Virus record (IMG/VR): IMGVR_UViG_3300037493_006298
Span: 1-43,333 of that record
Length of the DNA: 43,333 nucleotides
Origin: a virus
Reading direction: 5' to 3' (one strand)
The translations under genes and the position numbers were made by a program. Positions 23,986-32,408 of this stretch are shown here, piece by piece. The number at the start of each line of letters is the position of its first letter. Position 1 is the first letter of the stretch. Below the pieces are notes generated by a model. It worked only from the letters and a program-made list of their open reading frames with translations. It did not search any database and was not told the DNA's origin.

Positions 23986-24666
23986 ATGAAAAGAAAATCG
24001 ACTTGGCTTTTACTGGCGTTCCTGGGGATTGTCATTATCGCATTTGCATATTCCCCGAATGTTGCTCGGGTTCCTATGGATCGATATTGCGAATTTTTCA
24101 AAGAGGTCGTTTTCAGGACTCCTGGTGGAACCGATTCGCCTTCGCTGATTTTCCTGGATGGGTCCGGGGAATATGTTGAGATCAAGAAATTAAATTCTGG
24201 AAATTTGACCGTAACTACAAGCGATTCTCTCCAGTTGATTACTGGGGGAATTGTTACGCCCAAAATTAACGGACATGATGAAATACGGATTGAGGAATTT
24301 AATTACTATGATCTGGATATTGCATCAAGCCAATCTCTAGAAGCGTGGGGGATTGATCCTTCAGCGAATGTAGGTGGGATATTGAAATATCATAAAACCC
24401 CCCTCGGTGGATCATTGATCGGATTAACCGTTTACATCGATGACACTATTTCAGCGGGAAATATGACAGTAGATATAACGTTTGATGGTTCTCCAAGCGG
24501 ATTCCAGGCGGTGTTAAATTCGGGAATTCAAAGCGTTGCCACGATGAACGCAAATACCGAGTATCCGATTGATGCGGGGCTTGTTGGCGTTCAGGTTTCA
24601 ACGTCTGTTGATTGGGCTGCCGGAAGGACCCCCAATGGAATGATTGGGGTTTTGTGGAGTTACTAA
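23986..24666 (+). CDS. Signal-peptide-bearing beta-rich protein
   Basis: A 226-residue protein. Residues 1-22 are a hydrophobic signal or anchor (KRKSTWLLLAFLGIVIIAFAY). The rest is beta-rich and Gly/Ser/Thr-rich (GNLTVTTSDSLQLITGG), with a C-terminal domain of the tail-fibre or lectin type. An export signal is unexpected in a virion gene next to the major capsid. It could be a secreted or membrane-displayed factor. The ribosome site is AAGGAG. Confidence 0.6.
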   Translation: MKRKSTWLLLAFLGIVIIAFAYSPNVARVPMDRYCEFFKEVVFRTPGGTDSPSLIFLDGSGEYVEIKKLNSGNLTVTTSDSLQLITGGIVTPKINGHDEIRIEEFNYYDLDIASSQSLEAWGIDPSANVGGILKYHKTPLGGSLIGLTVYIDDTISAGNMTVDITFDGSPSGFQAVLNSGIQSVATMNANTEYPIDAGLVGVQVSTSVDWAAGRTPNGMIGVLWSY

Positions 24667-24921
24667 ATGGTTTCCCGAGCAAAAGAAATTTTCGATCTAT
24701 TAGGCTCACCTGTACTTGAGGAACGCCATGTCAAAACACTTCAAATCGCCCGTCCTGTTTTACAAACAGACGGGGCGGGCGGTTTTTCTGAAATCGTTGG
24801 AGAGACAAGCGATTTAAATTGTGATCCGGTTTTATTCGATCAGGACGGAGAAATGATCCTATCTGTAGATGTAGATGAAGACATTCTAGTTGGGGATCTG
24901 ATTTTTATTGATTACAATTAA
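24667..24921 (+). CDS. Small hypothetical structural-position protein
   Basis: An 84-residue acidic, beta-rich protein that begins directly after the previous stop. The sequence (VSRAKEIFDLLGSPVLEERH, then VDEDILVGDLIFIDYN) is not recognised. Its place in the block after the capsid suggests a minor head or connector protein, but this is not proven. Confidence 0.5.
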   Translation: MVSRAKEIFDLLGSPVLEERHVKTLQIARPVLQTDGAGGFSEIVGETSDLNCDPVLFDQDGEMILSVDVDEDILVGDLIFIDYN

Positions 24922-24932
24922 GGAGCAAAAAT

Positions 24933-25295
24933 ATGACTCTCGAAACGATTGCCAGGAATGCAGCTGTTGCAGCAGTCGGAACCCTGTGTAATGGTGGAGA
25001 TATACAATTCCAAACAGCTGCTGGAAATGAGGTTGCAACATGTACGTTTGGAGCAACGGCGTTCGGGGCTCCATCAACCGGAACTATTACAGCCGCAGCA
25101 ATGGGGGCAGATACCAGCGCAGCGGGGGGAACGATCGGAAAAGCCGTCCTTCGTAAAGCGGATGATTCGGTCGTTGCAACGTTGACCGTGACAGTTGTTG
25201 GCGGGGGCGGTGATCTGGAAGTGACTTCTCTGGTTGTTGCAGCTGGTGAAAAAGTTGAAATGTCACCATTGCCCACTTTAACACAGCCTGCGTAA
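24933..25295 (+). CDS. Ala/Gly/Thr-rich beta-rich phage protein
   Basis: A 120-residue protein with low-complexity Ala, Gly and Thr segments (FGATAFGAPSTGTITAA) and a regular beta pattern at the end (VVATLTVTVVGGGGDLEV). It resembles small phage structural proteins that occur with fibre-type genes. The ribosome site is AAGGAG. Exact role unknown. Confidence 0.55.
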   Translation: MTLETIARNAAVAAVGTLCNGGDIQFQTAAGNEVATCTFGATAFGAPSTGTITAAAMGADTSAAGGTIGKAVLRKADDSVVATLTVTVVGGGGDLEVTSLVVAAGEKVEMSPLPTLTQPA

Positions 25296-25314
25296 TTCCC
25301 CCAGGGGGTGAATG

Positions 25315-25857
25315 ATGTCGAATCGTTTTTTAACAGCGGTCGTAAACGGCGGTTTGGTTTTTACAGAATCCGGCGACTTGTATTTTGAAGCCGAAATTGA
25401 CGGCGCGAATATTCCCGAAGCAGAACGAGTTGATGTAACTCGGTTAGTTGCGTTGGACAGTGACGGAGATCCTCAAAAAGTTCCTCTTCCAAATGAAATC
25501 AAAACCATTTCTGTTTTTATAGCAGGTGAACCAGCCCCAACGGGGGCTGGAAGTTATTATTTCAAATTACCGATGTCTTTATTTGGGGTTTCCGTCACTG
25601 TCCTGGGAATTTCTGTCAATGCGTCTATCTGGACTGGTTTATCTGGTTCGACTACTGTCAGGGTGGGGGACGCTGTTTACGGATCGGGGAATACAATTGA
25701 CGTTTCCCTGACAAATACTGGAGCGGATACAGACAGAAATAATTCCGCAACTGGCTCTTTTGTTGTTGCCACAGCCACGGAAAATCTTTATTTACATATC
25801 CATCTTGCTGGCGGTCACGCAAATATAAACGTGACTATATTTTTCAAACCTGTTTAA
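25315..25857 (+). CDS. Beta-rich structural-type protein
   Basis: A 180-residue protein (181 if started at 25312). CAGGGGG upstream supports either ATG. The sequence is Gly/Ser/Thr-rich with regular strands (ASIWTGLSGSTTVRVGDAVY, GSFVVATATENLYLHIHLAG), which fits a jelly-roll of the fibre or decoration type. Nothing catalytic is seen. It lies in the block of fibre-like genes. Confidence 0.55.
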   Translation: MSNRFLTAVVNGGLVFTESGDLYFEAEIDGANIPEAERVDVTRLVALDSDGDPQKVPLPNEIKTISVFIAGEPAPTGAGSYYFKLPMSLFGVSVTVLGISVNASIWTGLSGSTTVRVGDAVYGSGNTIDVSLTNTGADTDRNNSATGSFVVATATENLYLHIHLAGGHANINVTIFFKPV

Positions 25858-25868
25858 GGAGGCAAATC

Positions 25869-28007
25869 ATGAAAAGGTTATTTTTACTAGTCTTGATTTT
25901 GGGGCTGATTGCGCCCGGGTTTGCTCAGGTGAGTCCGGTCAAGGCTTCCAGTTTGAAACTGGATACAAACGGAGATGGGACTTTTTCTACTTTCCAGGAA
26001 ACTGATATTGATCAGAGGATTAATGTAAATTATGATGATGCCGTAACAAGTGAGATGCTTGTTTATACTGGGACGGGGGTATCTTGGGTATGTCGTGGGC
26101 TTGCAGATTTAGGGATAGCTCCTCCGGGGAATACTATTATCGTGGCAAAAAGTGGCGGGAATTACAACACGATTGCGGAGGGCGTTGCGGCGGCGGTGAG
26201 TGGGGATGTCGTGTTGATTTATCCGGGGACATATACTGTTACAAATTTAAATATTAATAAAGCAATTGCTCTTGTTGGAATTGATCGTGATAATTGTATT
26301 ATCCAACAGGATAATGTTGTAACCGGAACTGTAACTTATACGAGTGGTGTTGTAAACTGTACAGTGTCCGGTATAACATTGGAAAATCTAACAATACAGA
26401 ATATTGGAAGTGATGATGGAACTTACGCAACACCCGCAGTAATAACATCAAGCGGGATTTGCTGGATTAGAAATTGCAGGATTCGGGGGAATGGTGGGCG
26501 TGATATATTTGACATATTGGGGACTTCAACAACTTATTGTTATGGTGTTGAGGTAGAACAATATGCGCTGGGATCGGCTGCGAGCCATGCCATTTGGGTG
26601 GACAATTCTGCTAATTTATATTTTGAGCATAGTAAGACAATTGTTTCCGGTTCTGGAAGCGGAGCGCAAGTAAACACTACGGGCGATTGTTATTTCAGAT
26701 TTTCCAGATTAAGCGGCGCGAGTTATGCCCTGGACATAACAAATTGTGATATTTTGGAACTCCGACATTGTACAACGAACGCAACTTCATTTTTGTCAAC
26801 GGAAAATTATAATTCGCTTGATGATGGTTTTTCAGATTTTTTAGACATTTCAGTAGATGATATTTTGGGAAATTATATAACCTGTACGGGATCGGCAATA
26901 TTCGGCGGTGAGGCGGATTCTGCAACGATGGAGTGGGATGTTGCAACAAATAAAATGATTTTAACAGCTTCCGGTTATGATCCTGTAAACCTCTACTCGA
27001 CTGAGGAAGAAACGCCAAAACTTAAAACGGATAATATTTTTTCTGCAAATTCCTTTTTAACCGGTTCAACGGAGCGGATCAGCGCGGCTGGAGTTGGGAC
27101 TCTGACCCAGGCAAATGTGGATAATGTCCAGGTTGATGGGAATACAATATCGGCAACCAACTCAGGGGGAGATATTACGCTGACTCCGAACGGGACCGGA
27201 GATGTCAAAGCTTCGGCTGGAGATGTGCAAATAACGACTGACGCGGGGCAAGTGGTTATTGGAGCCTCCGATACGGTCAATTTGTATCGATCTGCTGCGA
27301 ATACCTTGAAGACGGATGATGCGTTTATTGGTGGAAGCACGGGGACTTTTGCGTCATATTTAACCGTGCAGAGCGGGAGCGGGATATTTCTATCAAATAC
27401 AGCAGCTAAACTGCAATGGTATTCCGGCGCAAGCTACGATGTGGAATTATCGAGGAGTGCTGCGGACACGCTTTATACCCCGGATACGTTTTCGGCTGGG
27501 GCGGGGCTGAATTGCAATGCCACGATCTGGAGGAATTTTGCAGCGGCGGTGGATGCGGCGGGGAATGTAGCCGGTTATGGAGTGGCAAATGAGTTGGGAA
27601 ATCCATATTCTACCACCGGCTGGATGGAGAATGCTATTAATGCACCAACCTTTATAACAACCAGCGAGGACGGGGCGTGCGTGTATTTTCCCGTCCCATA
27701 TTTGGCAGGGTCTGTCATTACGCAAATTCGTGTTCGCTGGCAAGCGATTGGAAACGCGGACGGAGTGCTGTTGCGGTTGGTAAAGCGGGTGGAAAGTGGA
27801 ACAGACACAGCATGGACATTGGTTGGGGCACAACAAACATATACGGATCTTGGGACACCCTATCCCGTGACGCTGTCAACCTATGATATTGCAGATACAA
27901 CGTTAGATGCTGATACCTTCTATGCTATTGAGATTAAATCGCAAATGATGGCAACGGGGGTTAATTTATATTCCGTTGGTATCGAAACATCTAAAAGAGT
28001 TTATTAA
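25869..28007 (+). CDS. Beta-helix fibre/tailspike-like protein with signal peptide
   Basis: A 712-residue protein. Residues 1-19 are a clear signal peptide (FLLVLILGLIAPGFAQ). Residues about 90-330 carry the pectin-lyase-like parallel beta-helix, starting with a typical first turn (GNYNTIAEGVAAAVSGDVVL, IYPGTYTVTNL). Residues about 375-560 are fibre-shaft-like repeats (GGDITLTPNGTGDVKA). The last 120 residues resemble a jelly-roll. Such proteins bind or cut surface sugars. The signal peptide suggests secretion rather than direct virion assembly. The Shine-Dalgarno is AAGGAGG. Confidence 0.7.
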   Translation: MKRLFLLVLILGLIAPGFAQVSPVKASSLKLDTNGDGTFSTFQETDIDQRINVNYDDAVTSEMLVYTGTGVSWVCRGLADLGIAPPGNTIIVAKSGGNYNTIAEGVAAAVSGDVVLIYPGTYTVTNLNINKAIALVGIDRDNCIIQQDNVVTGTVTYTSGVVNCTVSGITLENLTIQNIGSDDGTYATPAVITSSGICWIRNCRIRGNGGRDIFDILGTSTTYCYGVEVEQYALGSAASHAIWVDNSANLYFEHSKTIVSGSGSGAQVNTTGDCYFRFSRLSGASYALDITNCDILELRHCTTNATSFLSTENYNSLDDGFSDFLDISVDDILGNYITCTGSAIFGGEADSATMEWDVATNKMILTASGYDPVNLYSTEEETPKLKTDNIFSANSFLTGSTERISAAGVGTLTQANVDNVQVDGNTISATNSGGDITLTPNGTGDVKASAGDVQITTDAGQVVIGASDTVNLYRSAANTLKTDDAFIGGSTGTFASYLTVQSGSGIFLSNTAAKLQWYSGASYDVELSRSAADTLYTPDTFSAGAGLNCNATIWRNFAAAVDAAGNVAGYGVANELGNPYSTTGWMENAINAPTFITTSEDGACVYFPVPYLAGSVITQIRVRWQAIGNADGVLLRLVKRVESGTDTAWTLVGAQQTYTDLGTPYPVTLSTYDIADTTLDADTFYAIEIKSQMMATGVNLYSVGIETSKRVY

Positions 28008-29002
28008 TGTCTGGGCATGAAATAACATATCTTGGGTTTTCTTTGGATGCAACAGAACGTCTTTTGTCTGATTCAATCGATTTTTTAATATCGTCTGAAT
28101 ATTATAGAGTCGATTTAGATTTGTTTACAGAGTCGGCTTTGTTTTCCGGGAACGGGATTATTACTCGGATAGGGACGGGATCTCCTACAACTCAGAAAAT
28201 GCTTTTCGATGGAACGGGAATTAAAACCGTTTTATGTACGGGAAGTTTTTCAACCGAAAAAACAGAAGCTTCTGGCTTTGGAATTATAACCGGATTTGTT
28301 TCTGCGATCGGGGATTTTTCAACTGAAAAAATGACAGCCTCTGGCGGAGCTCAAATAACAGCAGAACAGGGCGTTATTACTGCAACAGGAGAATTGATTT
28401 GTGAAATCATGGCAGCCTCCGGCGGGGCTAAACTCTACAGGGTTTATTATGCTACAGGTTCACCAATAGCGTCAAAAGCCTTGTTTTCGGGTTCTGCGAT
28501 CAAAACCCTTATCAGTACTGGGGCGATTGAATCAAATGCCACCACGCTTGCAGGAACCGGGATAAAAACTATCCTGGGAACAGGAGGAATAGAAACACAA
28601 TCCCCCACAATTACAGGGGGGGGAATTCGTTCCATTCTGGGAATGGGAAATCCTGAAACGGAATCATGCCAGGGATCGGGCGGGGGAATCATATATCAAA
28701 GAATTTGGGCAACTGGGGAACTTTCAACCGGGGAAATGAGTTTCCTTTCCGGGGCTGTCAAAACAGTTTTGTGCATGGTTGCGGATGCAATGATGGAATC
28801 TGTTTCAGCATCAGGAGGAAGTAAAAAAACCGTTTACGGATCTCTCAATGAAATTAATCCTACTATGGAGTTTGACGCCGGCGGGCGGAATCCTGCGGCG
28901 TTGACAACGCAAACATTCAGAATAAGAGACATTGAAAAAGTAGAAGGAAAGCCATATAAACTTTTGTATCTGGAGCCGGTAAGGAGACCGATAAACAAAT
29001 GA
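28007..29002 (+). CDS. Tandem-repeat protein, about ten 21-26-residue repeats
   Basis: A 331-residue protein, TAATG-coupled to the beta-helix gene. It is built of about ten repeats with the pattern of a strand, then TG, then ET or STE, a short variable part, and SGGA or TGGGI (for example GTGGIETQSPTITGGGIRSI and the units around it). The C-terminal 45 residues are unrelated. Repeats of this kind usually form elongated solenoid or fibre shafts. Possible fibre partner of the beta-helix protein; no family recognised. Confidence 0.6.
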   Translation: MSGHEITYLGFSLDATERLLSDSIDFLISSEYYRVDLDLFTESALFSGNGIITRIGTGSPTTQKMLFDGTGIKTVLCTGSFSTEKTEASGFGIITGFVSAIGDFSTEKMTASGGAQITAEQGVITATGELICEIMAASGGAKLYRVYYATGSPIASKALFSGSAIKTLISTGAIESNATTLAGTGIKTILGTGGIETQSPTITGGGIRSILGMGNPETESCQGSGGGIIYQRIWATGELSTGEMSFLSGAVKTVLCMVADAMMESVSASGGSKKTVYGSLNEINPTMEFDAGGRNPAALTTQTFRIRDIEKVEGKPYKLLYLEPVRRPINK

Positions 29003-29433
29003 TTATGGTTCATAAAATCGTTCTTAGATATTTCCCTAAAGAAGTTTTGAAAGCAGCTCAGCAAGCTTCCTTAACTCCGCTTATGGAAGCGGGGTATTTG
29101 GTACAGCGTGAGGCGAAAAAATCTATGAGGAAATTTACCGGAAAATCGTCTAAACCCGGGCATCCTCCAAAATCACGAACAGGAAGATTAAAAGCAGGGA
29201 TTCATACAGCTCGAGAAAAAGACGGGCGGGTTATAGTGGGTCCTGTTGGTTCTGCTTGGTATGGGAAAATTTTGGAACACGGCGGGAGAAATGTTTCCCC
29301 CCGGCCATTTATGAAACCAGCGGTTGAAAAAGTCAAAGAAAAATTCCCTTACCTTTGGCATGGGAAAAGTTTGGCATCAACACCCGAAGGACGAAAGCTC
29401 AACGCATGGAGGCTTTCTCGAAGTGGATCTTAA
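28999..29433 (+). CDS. HK97 gp10-like tail completion protein
   Basis: A 144-residue protein with the HK97 gp10-like pattern: basic central region with SKPGHPPKSRTGRLKAGIHT (about 50-69), VIVGPVGSAWYGKILEHGG (about 79-97) and RPFMKPAVEK (about 101-110). This family sits at the head-tail interface and completes the tail or neck. It starts by ATGA overlap with the repeat protein. Its last 11 bases overlap the next gene. Confidence 0.8.
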   Translation: MIMVHKIVLRYFPKEVLKAAQQASLTPLMEAGYLVQREAKKSMRKFTGKSSKPGHPPKSRTGRLKAGIHTAREKDGRVIVGPVGSAWYGKILEHGGRNVSPRPFMKPAVEKVKEKFPYLWHGKSLASTPEGRKLNAWRLSRSGS

Positions 29434-29851
29434 AACGGCATTGTATCAATTCATTTCAGGAAACGCTCGGATAACAAAAGGGCTTTCTGTTTTTACTATG
29501 GATGAAGTAAAATATCCATCTGTGTTTACTCTGGAATCTCCCCCTATTGGATGCGAAGATCCTGCTATCTGTATCCGGGGTGAAGGCGGCTCTACATTTG
29601 ATTTTCAGGGGGGCGCAGGTGGAGACGCTTCATTCTCTGTAATTTTATTTACGGGGAATGAAACGACAACGGTCAATATGGTTTCTCTGGCAAATCGGAT
29701 ACAGCAAATTTTGAACAGAAATAATGATTTCGCCTGTGCAGGATATACGATTTTAAACATTACGGCGAATCCTCCCAGGGAAGAAAGAGACGAAAAAAAA
29801 TTTATTATTTATGTAATAGACGTGTCGATTAGATTTATAAAGGAGGAATAA
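29423..29851 (+). CDS. Tail terminator (DUF3168-like)
   Basis: A 142-residue protein. I place the start at GTG 29423 because GGAGG lies ten bases upstream and the family begins with a similar VDLKTALYQFISGNARI. Upstream ATG codons lie deep in the previous gene. The order tail completion, terminator, tube fits DUF3168-type proteins that cap the tail tube. The end is directly followed by the tube gene. Confidence 0.7.
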   Translation: MDLKTALYQFISGNARITKGLSVFTMDEVKYPSVFTLESPPIGCEDPAICIRGEGGSTFDFQGGAGGDASFSVILFTGNETTTVNMVSLANRIQQILNRNNDFACAGYTILNITANPPREERDEKKFIIYVIDVSIRFIKEE

Positions 29852-29852
29852 A

Positions 29853-30236
29853 ATGGCTCGGTATAAAGGTTGGAGTTGCTCTTTAAAAGTCAACGGCTCT
29901 GAAGTTCTTTACCATAGGGGTGTTGATGTTAATCGCAAAATCGAAATGAAGGATGTCACAACGAAAAATTCCGGGGGTGCTCAAGAAAACGATTCGGGGC
30001 TTTCCTCCTGGGAATCGTCTGAAATTGAACTCGTTCGGGATTCTGCGGATTCCATGATAACCACATTGGAAACTGCTTTTGAAAATAGGACGGCCGTAAC
30101 TGTCATTTTCGCAGAGCCGTCAGGCGGAAGATCAAAAACTGGTTCCGCTCTCATTTCAGATTTCAATGAGACGCATCCTCATGATGATGTCGTGCGGATT
30201 CGTTTCAAGCTCACGGGAACAGGAGCGTTATCATGA
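29853..30236 (+). CDS. Major tail tube protein (TP901-1-like)
   Basis: A 127-residue protein of the TP901-1 major tail family (RYKGWSCSLKVNGSEVLYHR, KIEMKDVTTKNSGG, TAVTVIFAEPSGG). Hexameric rings of it stack to form the non-contractile tail tube. It is followed by the two overlapping chaperone frames, standard siphovirus order. The Shine-Dalgarno is AAAGGAGG. Confidence 0.85.
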   Translation: MARYKGWSCSLKVNGSEVLYHRGVDVNRKIEMKDVTTKNSGGAQENDSGLSSWESSEIELVRDSADSMITTLETAFENRTAVTVIFAEPSGGRSKTGSALISDFNETHPHDDVVRIRFKLTGTGALS

Positions 30237-30595
30237 CAGAAACTATCGGGGACACTATGGAATTCCAGGACGAAAAAGGGGACGTTTGGCGGTGTCGTGT
30301 GGATGTACAAGTTCTCATGAATGCCAGTCTGGATTTGCATATTACTCTAAAGGATCTTTTCAATTACGAAAACATGAATTTCGGTGCATTGATCGGACTC
30401 CTTTATTATTCCGTCTTATATCTGGCAAAGGCAAAGGGCGTTTCAAAAGAAATATTTTACAAAGAACGAATAACTCCTAAAATCCTGATTCCCGCTTTAA
30501 CCGCCCTGGGAAATGCGATTGCATTTGCGTTTCCAATATCGGAGGCTGCGGATTCATCCCCTTTGGAACCAGACCCTGGGAAAACCAGGATTTGA
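30233..30595 (+). CDS. Tail assembly chaperone, upstream frame
   Basis: A 120-residue helix-rich protein in the position of lambda gpG. It is coupled to the tube gene by ATGA. Near its end the zero frame contains the heptamer C CCT TTG (30559-30565), a fit to the X XXY YYZ rule. A -1 slip there would join residue 111 to the next frame, giving a 185-residue fusion with GTRPWENQDLIDLCG at the junction. This matches the gpG-gpT style of tape-measure chaperones. Confidence 0.8.
   Translation: MTETIGDTMEFQDEKGDVWRCRVDVQVLMNASLDLHITLKDLFNYENMNFGALIGLLYYSVLYLAKAKGVSKEIFYKERITPKILIPALTALGNAIAFAFPISEAADSSPLEPDPGKTRI
30559..30565 (+). promoter_or_regulatory. Programmed -1 frameshift slippery site (C CCT TTG)
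   Basis: The heptamer obeys X XXY YYZ in the reading frame of the upstream chaperone gene (codons TCC CCT TTG). The -1 frame continues through the downstream chaperone frame without a stop until 30789. The site lies 30 bases before the upstream stop. No clear stimulatory hairpin is visible, though CCCTGGG at 30573-30579 and CCAGG follow closely. Confidence 0.7.
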
Positions 30596-30789
30596 TTGAT
30601 CTATGCGGACTCGCCGGTTTCGATCCGTTTGAATGCAAACTAACTCCAAAAGAGCTTTATGAAATGGTGAAAACCAAAACGAAAAATCAATGGGATCATA
30701 CGGCTTTTATTTCAACAGCGATCATGAATACATTCAGCCGGGATAAAATTCGATTTGAAGACGTTCACCCATTCAGGAGAACCGAATGA
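30592..30789 (+). CDS. Tail assembly chaperone, downstream -1 frame
   Basis: This frame, in the -1 phase relative to the upstream chaperone gene, encodes KELYEMVKTKTKNQWDHTAF and similar helical sequence typical of gpT-like extensions. As a stand-alone ORF from 30592 it has 65 residues. The more likely product is the C-terminal part of the -1 fusion described for the gene above. It ends by ATGA overlap with the tape measure gene. Confidence 0.7.
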   Translation: MIDLCGLAGFDPFECKLTPKELYEMVKTKTKNQWDHTAFISTAIMNTFSRDKIRFEDVHPFRRTE

Positions 30790-32408
30790 GTTTAGCAGGT
30801 CAAATAAAAATGGGGGGGGCATACATCCCCATCGGCGCGGATCTCTCCGGACTGGAATCAAAACTGCAATCCGTCAAAGGAAAATTTTCCTCTCTGGGTT
30901 CTGGGCTTTTGAAAATCGGAGGGGTTTTTTCCGTTGCGGGTTTAGGGTTGCTGACTCCCCTGGGTAAGAGTTTATCGATTTTCCAAAATTATGGGGATCA
31001 AATAGCGAAGGCAGGAAAACGTACATGGATTACAGCTCAATCAATGGGGGAATTGAGTTATGTGGCTGAGCTGGAGGGGGCGGGATTAGAATCACTGGAA
31101 AAGGGAATCCGTAGAATGCAACGATCTCTTACGGATTACAAAGACAACCTCTCAACCACAAAACGAGTTTATCAGGGTTTGGGAATCGGGCTTGAGGAAA
31201 TTATCAATCTTTCGCCCGAAGAGCAATTTTACAAACTCGCGGGTGCAATGGGAAAAATGAAAAATGCTTCATTGCAAGCTGCTTATGCTCAACAGATTTT
31301 TGGCAGGGGTGGACCCGCATTAATTCCCATGATTAATTCTGGAACTGAGTCCATCCGAGCCATGAGAAAAGAATATCAAGAGTTTTACGGAACATTGAAT
31401 TTCGCTGATGCTGAAGCTCTAAACGATAACATATCCCGTGTAAAACACGCGCTGCGTGGTATCGCCATGACAATCGGGCAAATCCTTTCCCCCGCAGCTT
31501 TGGAAATTACATCACGAATCACGGGAATCTTGGTTGCTTTACGAAAAGTTATTGCAGAGCATCCAGAGATCATCAAAGCCCTGGGCAAGATCGGAATTGC
31601 ATTGCTTTCCCTGGGAACCATTTTTACAGCTACGGGGATAACTATCCTTGCTATCATGTCCTCCATAATCGGAACGACTCTCGTTATAACTGGCTGCATT
31701 GCGGCGATAGTATTAGCTGTATTATCTCTCCTAGAAACATTTGGGATTCTGGATTTGGGAATCAATCAGAGTTTAAAAAGCATTTGGGATGGATTTACAA
31801 TTTTCGGCAGGACGATTTCCGATTGGTTTCAAACTCTAAAAAATAATATATCAATCATGTTTTATGGTTGGGTAAATATTATATCAGAAGTATATATAAA
31901 AATTTATGAAATTATCATGTTGGTTCTCAAAAAAATAGCTGACGGTTGGGCGTGGATTATCAGCCTGGCAGACAAAGCAGCTGGAGCGCAAATAAAAGCG
32001 GCAAATGAAATGGCATTCTCCGGAGCTCCCCCAAAATTTCTTGAGGAAATAAGGAAATGGTCTCAAGGGAAAATGTACGAGAAATTTCAAACGCATGATG
32101 ATTTTGTCGGATCTCTTGAAGAAAAAAACAAAGGGAAACCATCCCTCGAGGGATTTATAAAAAAACTCGGTGATATTCTGAAATCAAAATTCCCCAATCT
32201 GGGAGATTTGAAAGACATTCAACCAGAATTGGGAGGACTCCCCGAACAGAAATTATCAAAGGGTGTGAGTGGATTTTTTGGATTACCCTTTGCAGAAATG
32301 CTTGGCGTGTCCTCCAATATGGATAAACAACAGCTTGATGAATTGAAAAAGATTTCCTTTTTATTAGAGAACATCGAATCTCAAAAAACAATGGCGGCTT
32401 ACTCATGA
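30786..32408 (+). CDS. Tail tape measure protein
   Basis: A 540-residue protein directly after the chaperones. N-terminal region: LKSVKGKFSSLGSGLLKIGG-like helix and GLGLLTPLG; a central hydrophobic stretch at about 265-325 (membrane-like, ITILAIMSSIIGTTLVITG), and a second at about 358-396. These are standard for tape measures, which set tail length and may insert in the host membrane. The short length predicts a short siphovirus tail. The Shine-Dalgarno is CAGGAG. Confidence 0.85.
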   Translation: MSLAGQIKMGGAYIPIGADLSGLESKLQSVKGKFSSLGSGLLKIGGVFSVAGLGLLTPLGKSLSIFQNYGDQIAKAGKRTWITAQSMGELSYVAELEGAGLESLEKGIRRMQRSLTDYKDNLSTTKRVYQGLGIGLEEIINLSPEEQFYKLAGAMGKMKNASLQAAYAQQIFGRGGPALIPMINSGTESIRAMRKEYQEFYGTLNFADAEALNDNISRVKHALRGIAMTIGQILSPAALEITSRITGILVALRKVIAEHPEIIKALGKIGIALLSLGTIFTATGITILAIMSSIIGTTLVITGCIAAIVLAVLSLLETFGILDLGINQSLKSIWDGFTIFGRTISDWFQTLKNNISIMFYGWVNIISEVYIKIYEIIMLVLKKIADGWAWIISLADKAAGAQIKAANEMAFSGAPPKFLEEIRKWSQGKMYEKFQTHDDFVGSLEEKNKGKPSLEGFIKKLGDILKSKFPNLGDLKDIQPELGGLPEQKLSKGVSGFFGLPFAEMLGVSSNMDKQQLDELKKISFLLENIESQKTMAAYS

